From Cristatella mucedo (taxonomy: Eukaryota; Bryozoa; Phylactolaemata; Cristatellidae): 64,000 bases of DNA. Location of the stretch: positions 5,045,001 through 5,109,000 of the forward strand of contig WPIO01000016.1 of NCBI GenBank assembly GCA_009760855.2, read 5' to 3'. Below, piece by piece: positions 1 to 43,232 of this stretch; position 1 is the stretch's first letter, and the number at the start of each line of letters is the position of its first letter. The position numbers and the translations under genes are program-made. The notes beneath the pieces were generated by a model. The model saw only the letters and a list, made by a program, of their open reading frames with translations, did no database searches and was not told where the DNA came from.

Positions 1-399
1 ACGGTCGTCCGACCTGCTGACCAGGCACCGGATCTGGCGTCTGACCTCCTTGTAGGACGCAATACTAGCCACACACGCACGGTGGCATCGCTCGAGCTGA
101 CCTGCGGCAGTCTAGCCGGGCTCGCAGCGAAGCCAGAACTCTCGGGGCCGCATGTCCTCGTTGACCGACCAGACAGCCAGCCAGCCGCCAGGCTGGGCCT
201 CGCGGCTGCTGCTTGCCGACCGACGCGCCACGAGCTCTCGCTCATTATTCGAGTCCGGACTCCGGACGCCGGAAGCGTTCAGCTCGGCTGGCTCTGCTCG
301 GCAGAGTCAGACGCAGGGCTCGTTCGCGGCCATCGCGAGGTCGACGTCAGTCGTGCGACGCGATTGCACGGCAGCCACAGCAGCTGCAACCCTCGGTCG
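1..399 (-). other. Notch 3' untranslated region (start only)
   Basis: Sequence downstream of the Notch stop codon (400-402, TGA on the minus strand). No polyadenylation signal (AATAAA on the minus strand) is visible, so the 3' UTR probably runs off the window. It is GC-rich, and open frames on both strands here follow from composition. Confidence 0.6.
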
Positions 400-31709
<31,310 letters not shown>

Positions 31710-31959
31710 GAGAGGGGGCCTTCAAGCAGCATCACTCTCTCGCTCCCGTCTTAGCGAGGAACGCGGGCGTTCAAGGCGACAGCCGCCGCTCCACGCGCCG
31801 CTCGCTGTGGCTATGAAGGCTGCGCAAATCACAAACACTTGTCAGCCGGCGGAGCGGGTTTAGCCGCCCGCGAGTCCTGGTATTCATGCGCCGTCCGAAA
31901 TTTGGCCAGCGACTACGGCGACCTCTCGGAGGATTTATCTTTCCGTAAATAAAGCGTCA

Positions 31960-32610
31960 GGCGTCTGATATTGCTATTGCAATGATGGCTTGAAAATTTC
32001 GTCCCTGTCCAGAGGATCAACAAACCAGGAAAGCAGCCGTCACTTTGGCACTATTTGGCGCAGCGGAGGCGGCCGTCTTTGACGCCGGTAATGCGATCCT
32101 GTTGCACCTGCTCCCGGTAGATGACGCTACGCCTCATTGTAACCGTCCAGTAGGCTAACGGCGTGTGGTCTAGGCGGGCGGTCCTGGCAGATATCGATAT
32201 GCGCTGCGTTCTTGGCCTACCTCGGGGTGAGGTCGGGCCTGCGAGGGCAATCGCTGCAAAGGGTGGGAGAGCAGGAGGCTAGCGTTCATCGCATTTTATT
32301 ATCAAGTTTAGCCCGTACAAATGCCGAACACTCTCCCCCGCCGCCGCCGCCGACGTCGGGCGGTCGAGCTGGTCGACTCAGCAGTAGCGACGGCGGGGCT
32401 CAGGCTGCACAGCAGCCGTTACCGCACAGCAATTCAAGTAGGCTTCCGGCCAGCAGGGGTTCGGCGGCGGTTCGGCTGTATTCCATAAGTAATTGCCGTG
32501 CGGAGGCGGAGCGCGTGAGTAACTCTACTGCCTGAGGAGAAGCCGGCTATGAAAAGAGAGGCAGTAACTAACGCGCTCGCCGAGGCGAGGGGAAAGAGAG
32601 CTGGGAGACG
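31960..32610. other. Upstream region with no recognised gene
   Basis: Moderately GC-rich single-copy sequence upstream of Notch. It may contain 5' untranslated or regulatory sequence; nothing specific was recognised. Confidence 0.5.
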
Positions 32611-32614
32611 GGAG

Positions 32615-32668
32615 GCGTGTGTGTGTGTGAGAGAGAGATGGAGAGAGAGAGAGAGAGGTTGGGAAGTG

Positions 32669-32729
<61 letters not shown>

Positions 32730-32747
32730 ATAGAGAGAGGAGGGAGA

Positions 32748-32820
<73 letters not shown>
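32615..32820. repeat. (TG)n and long (GA)n microsatellites
   Basis: A short TG run at about 32618-32630, then GA tracts to 32818 with GGGAATAGAGAG and ACATGG interruptions. Confidence 0.95.
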
Positions 32821-32821
<1 letters not shown>

Positions 32822-32938
32822 AAGACCGGCGGGAGAGTTGGTTAAAGAAAGACGTTAGATAGAAAGGCGGGAAAGACGGCGTGAGAGAGCGAGACAGAGA
32901 GAAAGAGGGATAGGAGGAGACAAAGAGAATATATACAT

Positions 32939-33039
32939 CTTTCGCCTCTCGGTCTGTACGTCGCTCTTTCTTTCTTTTTGTATATCATATATGATATATA
33001 AAATTCATATGTATGTATATATATATATGTATATATTTG

Positions 33040-33074
<35 letters not shown>

Positions 33075-33150
33075 ATACAAATGAATTATATATATATTAT
33101 ATTATATACAAAAAGAAAGAAAGAGCGACGTACAGACCGAGAGGCGAAAG
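32939..33150. repeat. 47-bp perfect inverted repeat around an AT/TG-rich core
   Basis: Arms 32939-32985 (CTTTCGCCTCTCGGTCTGTA and on to TTTTTGTATAT) and 33104-33150 are exact reverse complements. The 118-nt spacer is TA, ATATG and TG repeats. It could be a small fold-back element or a large hairpin. Confidence 0.96.
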
Positions 33151-34570
33151 ACACCGACCGCACTCTGGGCAATCACGGCAAGCCTAGGCCTCGGCAAGCG
33201 ACCGGTTCACGTTCGGGGATTTAGCAAATGTCGCACTGGGCAATCGCTGAGCTATCGATTCAGCAGAATTCAGCACAGCGAGTCTTCGTAAGGTGACCGC
33301 GCCGCACCCGGAGTGCGACGCGGGCGCGACGGAAGTGACGATCGTCGCCTAGCCCGTCCCCGGTCTCGCCGGACGGTGCACCGCGCCGCTCCTGCATCGA
33401 CCCGAAGACGCGAGGACGCGATCGTTTTAGGTTAGGAGCGGCCAACTCTGCGCGCCGGTCGCGCTGGCAGCCATTGCGTGTCACCGCCGCCGCGCAGCAG
33501 CAGCAGCCTCAGCCGCTGTGCGTCGCCGATAGCCGAACGACTTCGGTGCGACGAGCGTAGTGCGGCAGTGTCGTACAGGCGCGCTTAGCGCTCCAATAGC
33601 TTCCGCCCCTTCGAGCGAGCCCAAAGCGTCGCTCCATCCAGAGGCGGCGCAGCCTGGAACCCTCTCTGCAATTGCCCCCTTCCAACTTGCTCGCGTTCGC
33701 GTGCGACCCCATCTGAATTACCGGAAGCCCTTCGCTCTCGGCTGCCGTACCCAGCCCGACGAGTGCACAGAGTCCGCTGCTCTGAGCCCAGCGCTGCTCT
33801 TAGCCCAGCGCTGCTCTGAGCCCAGCGCTGCTCTGAGCCTGCTCCCTTCGCTAGACGCCCGGGGCTTGCCCGCTTGGCTCCACTGCGGCTGCGTGCCAGA
33901 GAAAGTGTTGAGTGTGCTTTAGTCCTATGCCACTAGTTAAGGGGGCCTGCACGTGTAGGTCGGCGCCCTTTAGCAGCCTACGCAGGTGATTTGCTCGCGC
34001 GCAAGGTTTCCAAGCAATTCTTACGTTTAGGGGGCTCTAGGGGGTCGTGGAGCAAGGCTCCCGCCCTGTGGCCCCCTGCTCCCCAAAGAGATCCGCGCGG
34101 CGCCGAAGGAGGAGCGAGGCACGACACGCCCAGGTTGCATCGCCCTTGACCCGGCGGCCCCCCACACCCCGTAGAGACAGGCTGCCCAGGGTCAAGGGCG
34201 CGCCGACCGGCAGGTCTCGTAGGCGCCCGTCCAAGTTAAAATGCCGCCGATTCCATTGAAAAAAATCCCGTAGCCTCATTCGGAAACACTCTGGTGGTCC
34301 TGCGGCCGAATCCAGCGAAAACCCAGAAGAGCGAATATTCAGCCTCTGCAAGAGTCCGCACGTCCCTTTTCGAGAGGGATCAAGCCAAAAAGGAAGAGCC
34401 GAAAGGGGAAGGAATCGGGAACTGGGATCAAGCCGGAAGAAATCGCCGCGGGCCCGCGGGTGCCCGCCCGGAAGCCTATATGGACGCCATCTGAGAGCGA
34501 GACCTGCTGCCCGGAGAGAGCACCACCGCTCGGCAGGCATGCGGATAGGGGCGGGGCCGGACTCGGTGGT
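33151..34570. other. GC-rich region without a supported gene
   Basis: Open frames exist on both strands (for example 33560-33922 plus and 34037-34540 minus) but show no recognisable domain. A 17-bp tandem repeat lies at 33778-33838. I cannot support a gene here. Confidence 0.5.
33778..33838. repeat. 17-bp tandem repeat, about 3.6 units
   Basis: Unit GCTCTGAGCCCAGCGCT; one copy has TT for TG. Confidence 0.93.
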
Positions 34571-34574
34571 CTGT

Positions 34575-35065
34575 CTGTAACTTCACAAAACAGCCACTAA
34601 GACCATGTGGGTGTTACGCAGGAGAGTTTTGTATAGCGCACTCACAGCCTAAGCTGCTTTCGGTACGCATTCAGTAACCAACAGACTTCGTCTCACTCAA
34701 CAAAGAGAAAGTGGGAAGAATAGCATAGTCAGGAGAGCAGTTGAGGTAATGAGTAGCATGAAAGTAGCAGCTCAGGACCGCTGTAAAGGATGAGCCATAG
34801 TCGGCAGTAGGCGAGTAGTTGTCGTTGCGTAAGAAATGAGGAAGCGAATTCCACAATCTAGGACCTGCAGAGCTAAAGCTTCTGTCGCTAGAGGCCTTTA
34901 AGCGAAGGAGTGGAACAGCTAATGTATCGTCCACACAGGACCTGAGGGCGCGAAGAGGCTGAAACTGGTGCAGCAATTCAGTTACGTACGAAGGAGCCCA
35001 GCCATGGCGGGCCTTTTAAGTCAGCGTGAGAACTTTACTCCGTATGCATGGATCAACCGCCAGCC
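34575..35065 (-). mobile_element. LINE-2-family 3' end with RT C-terminus
   Basis: On the minus strand the frame reads LLRLKASSDRSFSSAGPRLW then NSLPHFLRNDNYSP, the usual end of an L2/CR1-like reverse transcriptase ORF, followed by a 3' UTR shared with the 11.6, 21.6 and 54.6 kb copies. Upstream, ARHGWAPSY fits the preceding conserved block. The copy is 5'-truncated. Confidence 0.9.
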
Positions 35066-35117
35066 ATCATAGCTCTTTTAGCAAAGAAGACACATGGTCG
35101 AACCTCTGGTATTCGCA

Positions 35118-35300
35118 AACATGGGTGAGCCGTAGTGGCACACTTCGCTATAAATGTGGCTGGTTTTCACCACCTCCGTCCCGAGGTCGTGGGTTCGAAT
35201 CTTGCAGTGGGCGATCCTGTATTGCCGCTGCAAGCGGTGGTGATAGGCTTCAAGACTCTTCTGCCGCTTTACAAAAAGAGGCTGGTTAATCAGGTGGTGG
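35118..35300 (+). mobile_element. SINE-B copy (tRNA-derived)
   Basis: Shares with the 47.0 and 49.5 kb copies a B-box-like GTCGTGGGTTCGAATC, then GCAGTGGGCGATCCTGTATT, GCGGTGGTGATAGGC and CTTCTGCCGCTTTACAAA, ending GAGGCTGGTTAA. The head resembles a tRNA promoter; the tail differs from SINE-A. Confidence 0.8.
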
Positions 35301-35734
35301 TCTCCCTCGGCGCAAGCGCGCTGAAGCAGCTCGGCGGCGCGCCTTCTTGGAGAGGCGCTGCAGGCGCGTCTGCGCGGAGAGCCGCTGCTTCTCGCGTTAT
35401 CAGAAGTGAGACCGGAAGCGCGCTTCGCGGGCGGGCCGGTGCCAGCAGAAACCTCAGCTCCTGACACGCACCGGCACCAGAACTAGCGCGTGCGCCGCTC
35501 TTGGGCCACCCACGAGGAGTCTTCTGGGAACGCGTGAAGTCGCACCGTTCAGCTCAGCTTCCGTAGAATCGTCTGAGTCGAAATGAGCGCTTGTAATAAT
35601 ACGAATATTCCTTAAATTGTGTCTCGAGGTTTCTGGAAATTTTGAAAACGGAACTTCCCATTCATAGGAACGCCCCAATGAGCAAAAAAGTGACGTGAAC
35701 CTCAGATAGCCGACCGTAATAAGAACAATACTAA

Positions 35735-35815
35735 TTATTACAATGAATTTGCAGAGAGCTCTCAGAGAACTCAATCTCTTTCTAGGCATTTTGAATATGC
35801 TTTGAAGGAAGCGTG
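35735..35815 (-). mobile_element. LINE-1-family 3' tail fragment
   Basis: GAGAACTCAATCTCTTTCTA then GGCATTTTGAATATGC on the plus strand matches the reverse complement of the LINE tail. Confidence 0.75.
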
Positions 35816-36003
35816 GTCACATGGTTAGTGGAAGATCGTTCGCTTTTATCCCGTTAACCGCGATGGAAAATAATTGCAGCCGCCCGGATAGAGGTCAGCA
35901 TCCGCTGCACGCTTTCGCGACGATCCTAAAACGCCAGAAACGTAAAGGAAACAGGAGCGCACGCAGAGCGACACCGACACTGCACTTCTTTGAGGGCATC
36001 TGC

Positions 36004-36113
36004 GCGCCTGCCATGCACGTCGAGTTCATGCATGGCAGGCGCAGCTTATCTCCGCGACTTTTCGCTCGCACGCCTAAAGCGGCGTGCAGCGCCGCGCATG
36101 CGCGCCGCTTTAG
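36004..36113. repeat. Two adjacent short hairpins
   Basis: Hairpin 1: 14-bp arms 36004-36017 (GCGCCTGCCATGCA) and 36029-36042. Hairpin 2: 11-bp arms 36074-36084 (CTAAAGCGGCG) and 36103-36113. Both are perfect and lie in otherwise unassigned GC-rich sequence (35300-36590). Confidence 0.9.
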
Positions 36114-36597
36114 TAGTTGTTCCTCTAGCCGACGCCTAAAGCAAGGAGGCGCGGCAGCTTCATCTAAAGAAACGACTGCAACTTCGCGACGAGGATTCGG
36201 AACGACGTTCGTGATACTGCGGCCGGGCACTCGACTCGAAGGGAGGCTAGAACGGCTCGATTATCTTGCACGGGACACTCCGACCCTTTTCGGCTGGCTC
36301 AAACGGGCGTCGATTCGTCGGGCCGCCTCGCTCTCGTTCTCGCTGACACTCGCGGTTCTCTCCCCGCTGCAGCATGCTTGCGCGAGCGCGCGCGCTATCT
36401 CCGCTGTCCGTCGCCGCTTCCTCCACGGATGCGCCTTGAGGGAGGACGATGTCGATGCGGTCGCGTCCGTTGACGCCGAGGCATCCTTCAGGCTCTCGGG
36501 AGACCGCAGCAGATTTCGGGCAGCTTTGAGTGTACCGTCGAGATCTTTCCGAGCTTCGACACGTCGAAGACGACGTCACTAAGAAGCTTAGTGATAT

Positions 36598-36922
<325 letters not shown>

Positions 36923-36924
36923 TC

Positions 36925-37070
36925 ATTTTGTACGGCGCCCTCAGATAATTTAATCTCTATTCAGACGCTTCACATTTGCCATGAGGCTCGAGCCCACGAC
37001 CTCAGCTATCAAATATATTCACCTCGACCTTGATCGAGCGAGCGCCTTAGCCGCCGGCCACACCGGCGCG
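36925..37070 (-). mobile_element. SINE-A copy (long subtype)
   Basis: Minus-strand tRNA-like head followed by the LINE-like tail (plus strand: GGCGCCCTCAGATAATTTAA then TCTCTATTCAGACGCTTCAC). The head has the extra AAGGTCGAGGTGAATATATT segment also found in the 61.9 kb copy. Confidence 0.85.
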
Positions 37071-37079
37071 GCACGGTAT

Positions 37080-37695
37080 CGGTCTCAGCTGAGGACGAAA
37101 GGGGTTGAACTCATTTCGCGACTGTCATGGCGACGTCGACCGCTCTGGCCGTAGACAGTCGAGCCGTTCGCTGTACGCCACTTGCTAAGGGAATCTAAAA
37201 ACGGAAAGCAGACGTCGCTCGCCTGGCAGCTCCCGGAAGACGGGAGGGAGGACGTGCCGACACAGCGAGCCGGCGTCGCCCAAGAGTCACTCCCGGAAGT
37301 GAGCGCCTGCCTATCCAGCCTATCAGAGGAGCCTCCCGGCGGCGTTGCCCGCTCGCCGCCTCGCCCGCTCGCCGCCGGCCTCTGTGGCTCGGTCGCTTTC
37401 TACCGGCGGCTTCTCGCCGCTAGCCGGCAATGCGCGCTGAACGCGGCGGCCGAGCGCGCGCGGCAGCGGCAGCGCCCGACTTGCACTCGGCGTCGGCAGC
37501 GACGCTCGCTTTTTCCCCCGCGCTGGCCTCATGCGAACCGTTTCGGCGGCCGACGATCGCTCGCGGTGAAAGCAGGCGTTTGCAGCGCGTGAAGCACGCT
37601 GCCGGTGATAAGCCTGCGCGCGACGCTTACATTCGTCGCGAGAGCTCTTCTCGCAGAGGCGCTTACATCCTGGTGCTCGCGCTCGACGCACGCTA

Positions 37696-37746
<51 letters not shown>

Positions 37747-38325
37747 ATAAGGAGCGGCACGCGCTCTGGCTGCGTCTTTTGTACTGTGCCGCGGTCACGG
37801 CAGGCCTCGTACGTAATACGTTTCTGTCAAGGGACTTAATTCGCGATTCAGCTATTATGAGCGCTAATAAGCGCACGTGTCGCGCTTAGTCTGAGACCTG
37901 CATTTTACGAACGCGCCGATATTTAAACAAGCGACTCTTCTGTGCGCGGTCGATTGCGGCGGACGTTCGATGTGAGCAGGCGGCCTCACGAAGGCGGCTC
38001 GCTTGAATTATCGTGCATTGTTAACGTAAGAGACGGTTCGCCGTTACGATTAACTGGCATCGTTGCGGCGGTAGTGCTAGCGGCATCGCCTCAACGGGAC
38101 TGTGCGCTACCGACATTGGTGGCAGAGGGCACGATAAGTGCGGTACGAGCGTGTGGAAAGGCATCGCCTGTTTGGTGGTAACCAGCGTCTTCAATAGTTA
38201 TGCAACCTCCGGTGGCGTTTCCGGCAAGCATCAGTTGTCGCCGTTAGATAGGAGACAGGTGTCGCGCCACTGCCCGCACTAGCATGAGTCAGGCAGGTAG
38301 AAAAGCAGCCGAGCGCTCATCAAGC
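37080..38325. other. GC-rich unassigned region with a CCG repeat
   Basis: No supported gene. A (CCG)n run of about 16 units at 37697-37746 produces artificial polyalanine/polyproline frames. The rest shows nothing recognisable. Confidence 0.6.
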
Positions 38326-38582
38326 CGGCTTAAACGAGAGGCCAAGTGGTGCGGGTTTCGTAGGATGGTGGCGTGCGGGAAAGAAAAATCTGGCTTTCCA
38401 CCGAAGGCATCCGACGTAATCTGGACTGGCTGATATCAGCTTAACTTAATTTACGAAGCAGTCCCTAAGCCGATTCGAGTCTTAGCGCTCACTTTGGCTT
38501 AAATACTGTGTACCTATCCGTGTCTTTATCAGGATTGGTGGATTGCAGTAGCCAGCTAAAGTCTCAGCCGTCCCATTCTCGA

Positions 38583-38703
38583 TACTGGTTTGGCCCAGTG
38601 GTTAAGGCGCTCGCCCCGAACGAGGTTGTGGGCTCAAGCCCCGTGGCACACGTGAAGCGCCTGAGTAGATTAAATTCTCTTAGGGTGCTATGCAAATGAA
38701 ATA
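38583..38703 (+). mobile_element. SINE-A copy (short subtype) inserted in an inverted-repeat arm
   Basis: tRNA-like head with A-box-like TGGCCCAGTGGTTAAGGCG and B-box-like TGGGCTCAAGCCCC, then GTGAAGCGCCTGAGTAGATT and TCTCTTAGGGTGCTATGCAA, homologous to the LINE-1-family tail. Confidence 0.88.
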
Positions 38704-39076
38704 TAGTTTTTATATATTTTATTGATGAGCAAGCTAGCTTTCGCTTAAATAAATTAATATATTTTGGCCGCGCTACTTCGCTTCCAAAGAGTTCGTTGCT
38801 GCACAAACATTAGCAGCTGATGCTGGACCTCGTTCTGCCTGGTTTACGCCCAGCAGATAAGGCGTTTCTTACCGAGTTGAGGTAGAGAAAAATGCTTATA
38901 AAGTCTGAAATGAAAGTCTTCAAGAAAACTCGAGTGTTAAGATATTTCTTTCCTGTTTCCGTTTCTCTTTTTGCATATGCTGTAGTAAAGGTATATACTA
39001 AGTATGTGCATATAACTGCATATGCAAATGGATCTCACAAGAGCATTCTTTGTCACTTTTCGTGTGTTCACGTTTT

Positions 39077-39233
<157 letters not shown>

Positions 39234-39244
39234 CACAACATATA

Positions 39245-39705
39245 CACAACAGCTCACTGCCCGTGGAATCGCTTCGCTGAGTCACAGTATCCTTATTAAT
39301 TAAAGCGAGAAAGTCCGTTTGACACGTCAGTCAAACACTAGCGTCACGCGGCAAGATGGCGCACCTACGTCACGCGGCTCATGTACAGTATTGCATTTTT
39401 ACTATGACTCAGCGAAGCAAGTCCTCATTCAGTGATAGCTAGTGGTCACGGAAGACCACGCTGCGCCATCTTGCCGCATGGTGTAAGTGCGCCATCTTTC
39501 CGAGTGACGGCTCGAAGGACTTGGTCGCTTTAATTAGTAGAGACTTGTAGCCTGTGGATTCGCTTCGCCGAGACATAGTAGAAATAGTCACAGTATGGTC
39601 ACGGAAGACAACGCTACGCCATCTTGCCACTTGCCATGCGACGAAAGGATGCCATCTTGCTTCGCAACGAACGGACTTTCTCTCTTTAGTTAGTAGAGAT
39701 ATCAC
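39245..39705. mobile_element. MITE-like composite cluster
   Basis: Inverted blocks TTAATTAAAGCGAGAAAGTC then CGTT near 39292 and, reversed, near 39515-39540 and 39670-39695. TGTGGATTCGCTTCGCCGAG (39555) also recurs, diverged, at 39259. Five copies of AAGATGGC or its complement lie between. No coding capacity, so it looks like nested or tandem non-autonomous DNA transposons. Confidence 0.65.
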
Positions 39706-39734
39706 TATATGTAAGTATTACAACAATAACATAA

Positions 39735-39881
<147 letters not shown>

Positions 39882-40405
39882 CGCACGATAGTACTTGTAC
39901 GCACACACAAAGCACACGTTCGCTCTCAAGCAAACGAATGTGCGAACTCAGATATACATTCGCATAAGCGCACAGCGGCAAGTCTATGAATACAAATACG
40001 CAGGCTCTAACCCAAGAGAAACTTCTTCTTTGCAGCACCTCTCGCTGACGTCACGTCCGTCTAATCCTGAATAGCTTGCCAACATTGGCTTTTCAGCATT
40101 GTCTTCTATCCATTTGTCTATTTAAGCGAAAGATAGCTTGCTAATCACTGATTAGTCATGTCAAGAACGACTGCGACTTTAGCTGTCTAATGCAATCCAC
40201 CAATCCTGATAAAGACACGGATATGTGCACTGCATTTAAGCTAAAGTGAGCGCTAACTGTAGAATCGGCTTAGGGACTGCCTCCTAAATTAAGTTAAGCT
40301 GTTATCAGCCAGCCCAGATTAGGTTGGACGCATTCGGTGGAAAGCCAGCTTTTCCTTTCCCGCACGCCACCATCCTACGAAACCCGCACAGCATGGCTAC
40401 TCGAA

Positions 40406-40944
40406 GAATACAATTCTACACGCTGAAAATCCATCCTGCAAATGCGCAAGCGATGCTAAGCGCTTCACATCTCGTTTCGTCAAAAGGCGCGGAGAGCTAT
40501 TTTGCAAGGAGTTTTGCACGGAGTTGCATTCGCGCTAGCTAAAAATAAGCAGCAGCAACTCAACAGCAGCAGCAGCCTCGTCGCAAGAAACGTTCGCTCG
40601 AATGAAAGCTTTTCACCTACGTCCGCGTCCGGTTTGGGCTGGACGCGCGGGTTCGCTTCTCCACCAGGATCCACCCCCCCAATGACGGGAAATGCAAACC
40701 CTGCCCGCCCCTCCGGCACGAAACCCACGTCGGCACCTTTTGCGGCTTTCAAACGCCGCCGCCAAATGTGTACCGGAAGTTGGAGATGCCTTCCCTCTTG
40801 TAAGCACTCAGGTTTAGTCAGCTTCTCATTCTCAAGCCCCGAGTAAAGCCTTTGATGACCTCAACTTCGGCTGGCTGGGCCGGCTACTAGCGGGGCCTCA
40901 GACGACGTCCGTGGCAAAAAAGGTGACATCTCCGCCAAGTCTGT
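40406..40944. other. Unassigned region
   Basis: Single-copy sequence between the inverted-repeat structure and a LINE; no feature recognised. Confidence 0.5.
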
Positions 40945-42510
40945 GCAAGAAAGTCCAAGAACTAACAACAACGGCAGACCAGCTGAACTCGTATATCGAA
41001 ACCTCACACCTTGCTAGTAAGTTCCAGTCTGGCTTTAGAGCTAATCACTCCACAGAGTCAGCATTGCTTCGGGTATACAACGACCTACTTAGGAATGCAG
41101 ACATGGGTAGAGTGTCTCTTCTTGTTTTGCTCGATCTTTCGGCAGCTTTTGATACCATCGATCACAAAGTACTTCTAGAGCGCCTCTCATCTCGCCTGGG
41201 CATCACTGGCACTGCTCTGCAGTGGTTCAGGTCCTATCTCAGTGGGAGACTCCAGAGTGTTGATGTGAATGGACAAAGATCATCTGAAGTACCTCTAAAA
41301 TATGGAGTACCTCAGGGCTCTGTGCTAGGTCCGGTCCTTTTCACCGTTTATACTCTCCCTCTCGCTGATGTGATTGCCAAGCACAATCTAGGCTTTCACT
41401 TCTATGCGGATGACACTCAGTTGTACCTTTGCTTTGATCCCTCCCAGCCTTCGAGCACCTCAAATTCTCTCAACTCACTTGCTGCATGCATTGATGACAT
41501 CCGATCATGGATGGCAGCAAATTTTCTAAAAACTAAACGATGATAAAACTAACTTACTAGTTATGGGCAAACCTAGTGTTATTCAGAAATTGGAAAGGCT
41601 GACTTTCAAAATTGGCTCTGCCAGCATATCTCCAGTTGCATCAGCTCGAAATCTAGGTGTCATATTCCAAAGCGACCTCTCGTTAGACGACCACATCAGC
41701 TCCACAGTCAAATCAGCCTATTTTCAGCTTCATAACATTGCTAAAATTAGGGCTTGTTTAGATAAGGATACCACGTCCAAGCTGGTCCATGCATTCGTGA
41801 CATCTCGTCTCGACTTCTGCAACTCACTGCTTACTGGCCTACCAGCATGTGCGATCAGGCGATTGCAGCTGGTGCAAAACTCTGCAGCTAGGCTTGTCTG
41901 CCGTGAGCGTCGCAGTTGCCACATTACTCCACTTCTCGCCGACCTGCACTGGTTACCAGTCAAGCAACGGATTGATTGACTTCAAGGTTTTGTCGCTCAC
42001 TTTTAGGTCTCTTCATTCTATGGCTCCAGCCTATCTTTCAGAGATACTACCCCATCAGGCAAAGCATCGTACCACTCGCTTTTCGGAATCCAACAGTCTA
42101 GAAATACCTCGTACAAACCTTAAATCCTTTAGAGACCGTGCATTTAGCTCGTATGCTCCCACAGCCTGGAACTCCCTCCCGACCTGTATCAGAACATCCC
42201 CTGACCTGACCACATTTAAAAGAAGCTTAAAAACATACCTATTTAGGACAGCATTTAGTGGGTCCTTGTGATTCGTCCTCGATGTGCTTATGCGTGCTGA
42301 CACTGTTCATGCTGCCACTAACCACATTTGCATGCTGACCCAGTGCATGTAACCCCTAACCATGTTATTCATTTTGTTTGTTTTTCAAGCATGATTTTAC
42401 TTACTATTCTATTGCGTATCACTTTGCAGCAAATGTAAAGCGCCTAGAAAGAGATTAAGTTCTCTGAGGGCGCTTTATCAAGTGCAATATTATTATTATA
42501 TTATTATTAA
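40945..42510 (+). pseudogene. 5'-truncated LINE (L2/CR1-like), reverse transcriptase
   Basis: Non-LTR retrotransposon copy, LINE-1 family of this window. The first frame (to 41543) holds RT motifs SLLVLLDLSAAFDTIDHKVL, YGVPQGSVLGPVLF and the catalytic YADD in FHFYADDTQLYL. A one-base shift near 41530 and a four-base duplication (GATT) near 41970 break the ORF, which would otherwise end with NSLPTCIRTSPDLTTFKRSL and FRTAFSGSL at 42271. The 3' UTR ends GTAAAGCGCCTAGAAAGAGA, TTCTCTGAGGGCGCTTTATC and an ATT repeat. The endonuclease region is missing. It is not a cellular gene. Confidence 0.93.
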
Positions 42511-42714
42511 CAAAAATCACGGTAAATTGTACCCAGGTTTTCAACATTGAGATGCACTGTCTTTAAAAAGAAATCTGTGTACGTGCAAATTAGAAGCACA
42601 GCGCGACACCTGTGACGAGGTAAAAGCACACAAGTGATGCTATTATACATGGTCTACCAAGAGCCCTGTGGCCTTCATAAATCTTATAATAAATCTTATA
42701 ATAAAGCCTTCATA

Positions 42715-42800
42715 AATCTTATAATAATAAAATATTCAAACAGCGCTCTTAGAAGAATTGAATCTCTTTCGTGCCACTTTGCATGTGTTGTGAGGGAAGC
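42715..42800 (-). mobile_element. LINE-1-family 3' tail fragment
   Basis: ATAATAATA then CAGCGCTCTTAGAAGAATTG and AATCTCTTTCGTGCCACTTT (plus strand) is a diverged reverse-complement tail. Confidence 0.7.
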
Positions 42801-42924
42801 AAGTCAATTATCTCGTGATTACATGTATCGTGCCTGTACGCATAAGCATGCAAAGAACAAGTCTCATGGATGCAGCTTTAGACTTAATTGAATGAGACAC
42901 TCAGAGCCATTCCAAGATTGGTAC

Positions 42925-43008
42925 TTTCTCAACAATAATACTAATACACTTGACAAAGGGCCCTCAGAGAACTTACTTAATCTTTTCCTAGGCACTTTAC
43001 ATTTGCTG
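42925..43008 (-). mobile_element. LINE-1-family 3' tail fragment
   Basis: Plus-strand CTTGACAAAGGGCCCTCAGA, then CCTAGGCACTTTACATTTGC, matches the reverse complement of the LINE tail. Confidence 0.75.
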
Positions 43009-43094
43009 ATGTGGAGTGGCGGCAGTTTCATCTTACTGGGCTTACATAAACGCTCTGCCGGCTACCTTGACCTCCAAACTTCGACCGCAGGCTA

Positions 43095-43232
43095 AAATAA
43101 TTTATTTGTGTAGCGCCCTAAGAGAACCGAATCTCTATTCAGGCGCTTCACACGGGCGCTCGAGCTCGTGACCTCGGCCAGACCTTGATCCACGGGGTGA
43201 GCACCTTAACCGCTGGGCCAAACGAGCGTGCG
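43095..43232 (-). mobile_element. SINE-A copy (short/intermediate subtype)
   Basis: Plus strand shows TTTGTGTAGCGCCCTAAGAG, GAATCTCTATTCAGGCGCTT and CACCTTAACCGCTGGGCCAA, the reverse complement of tail, body and A-box. Confidence 0.88.

Noticed and set aside
34037-34540. 167-codon minus-strand frame
   Set aside because: No recognised domain, GC-rich region with several competing frames; not enough to call a gene.
35821-36582. 253-codon plus-strand frame
   Set aside because: GC-rich frame without domains; contains two hairpins and overlaps a minus-strand frame of similar quality.
37323-37760. Polyalanine/polyarginine protein
   Set aside because: Produced by (CCG)n and GC-rich flanks, no domain or splice context.
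38583-38703. tRNA gene
   Set aside because: A- and B-box-like motifs are present, but no proper cloverleaf can be drawn and the sequence continues into a LINE tail shared with other copies, so it is a SINE.
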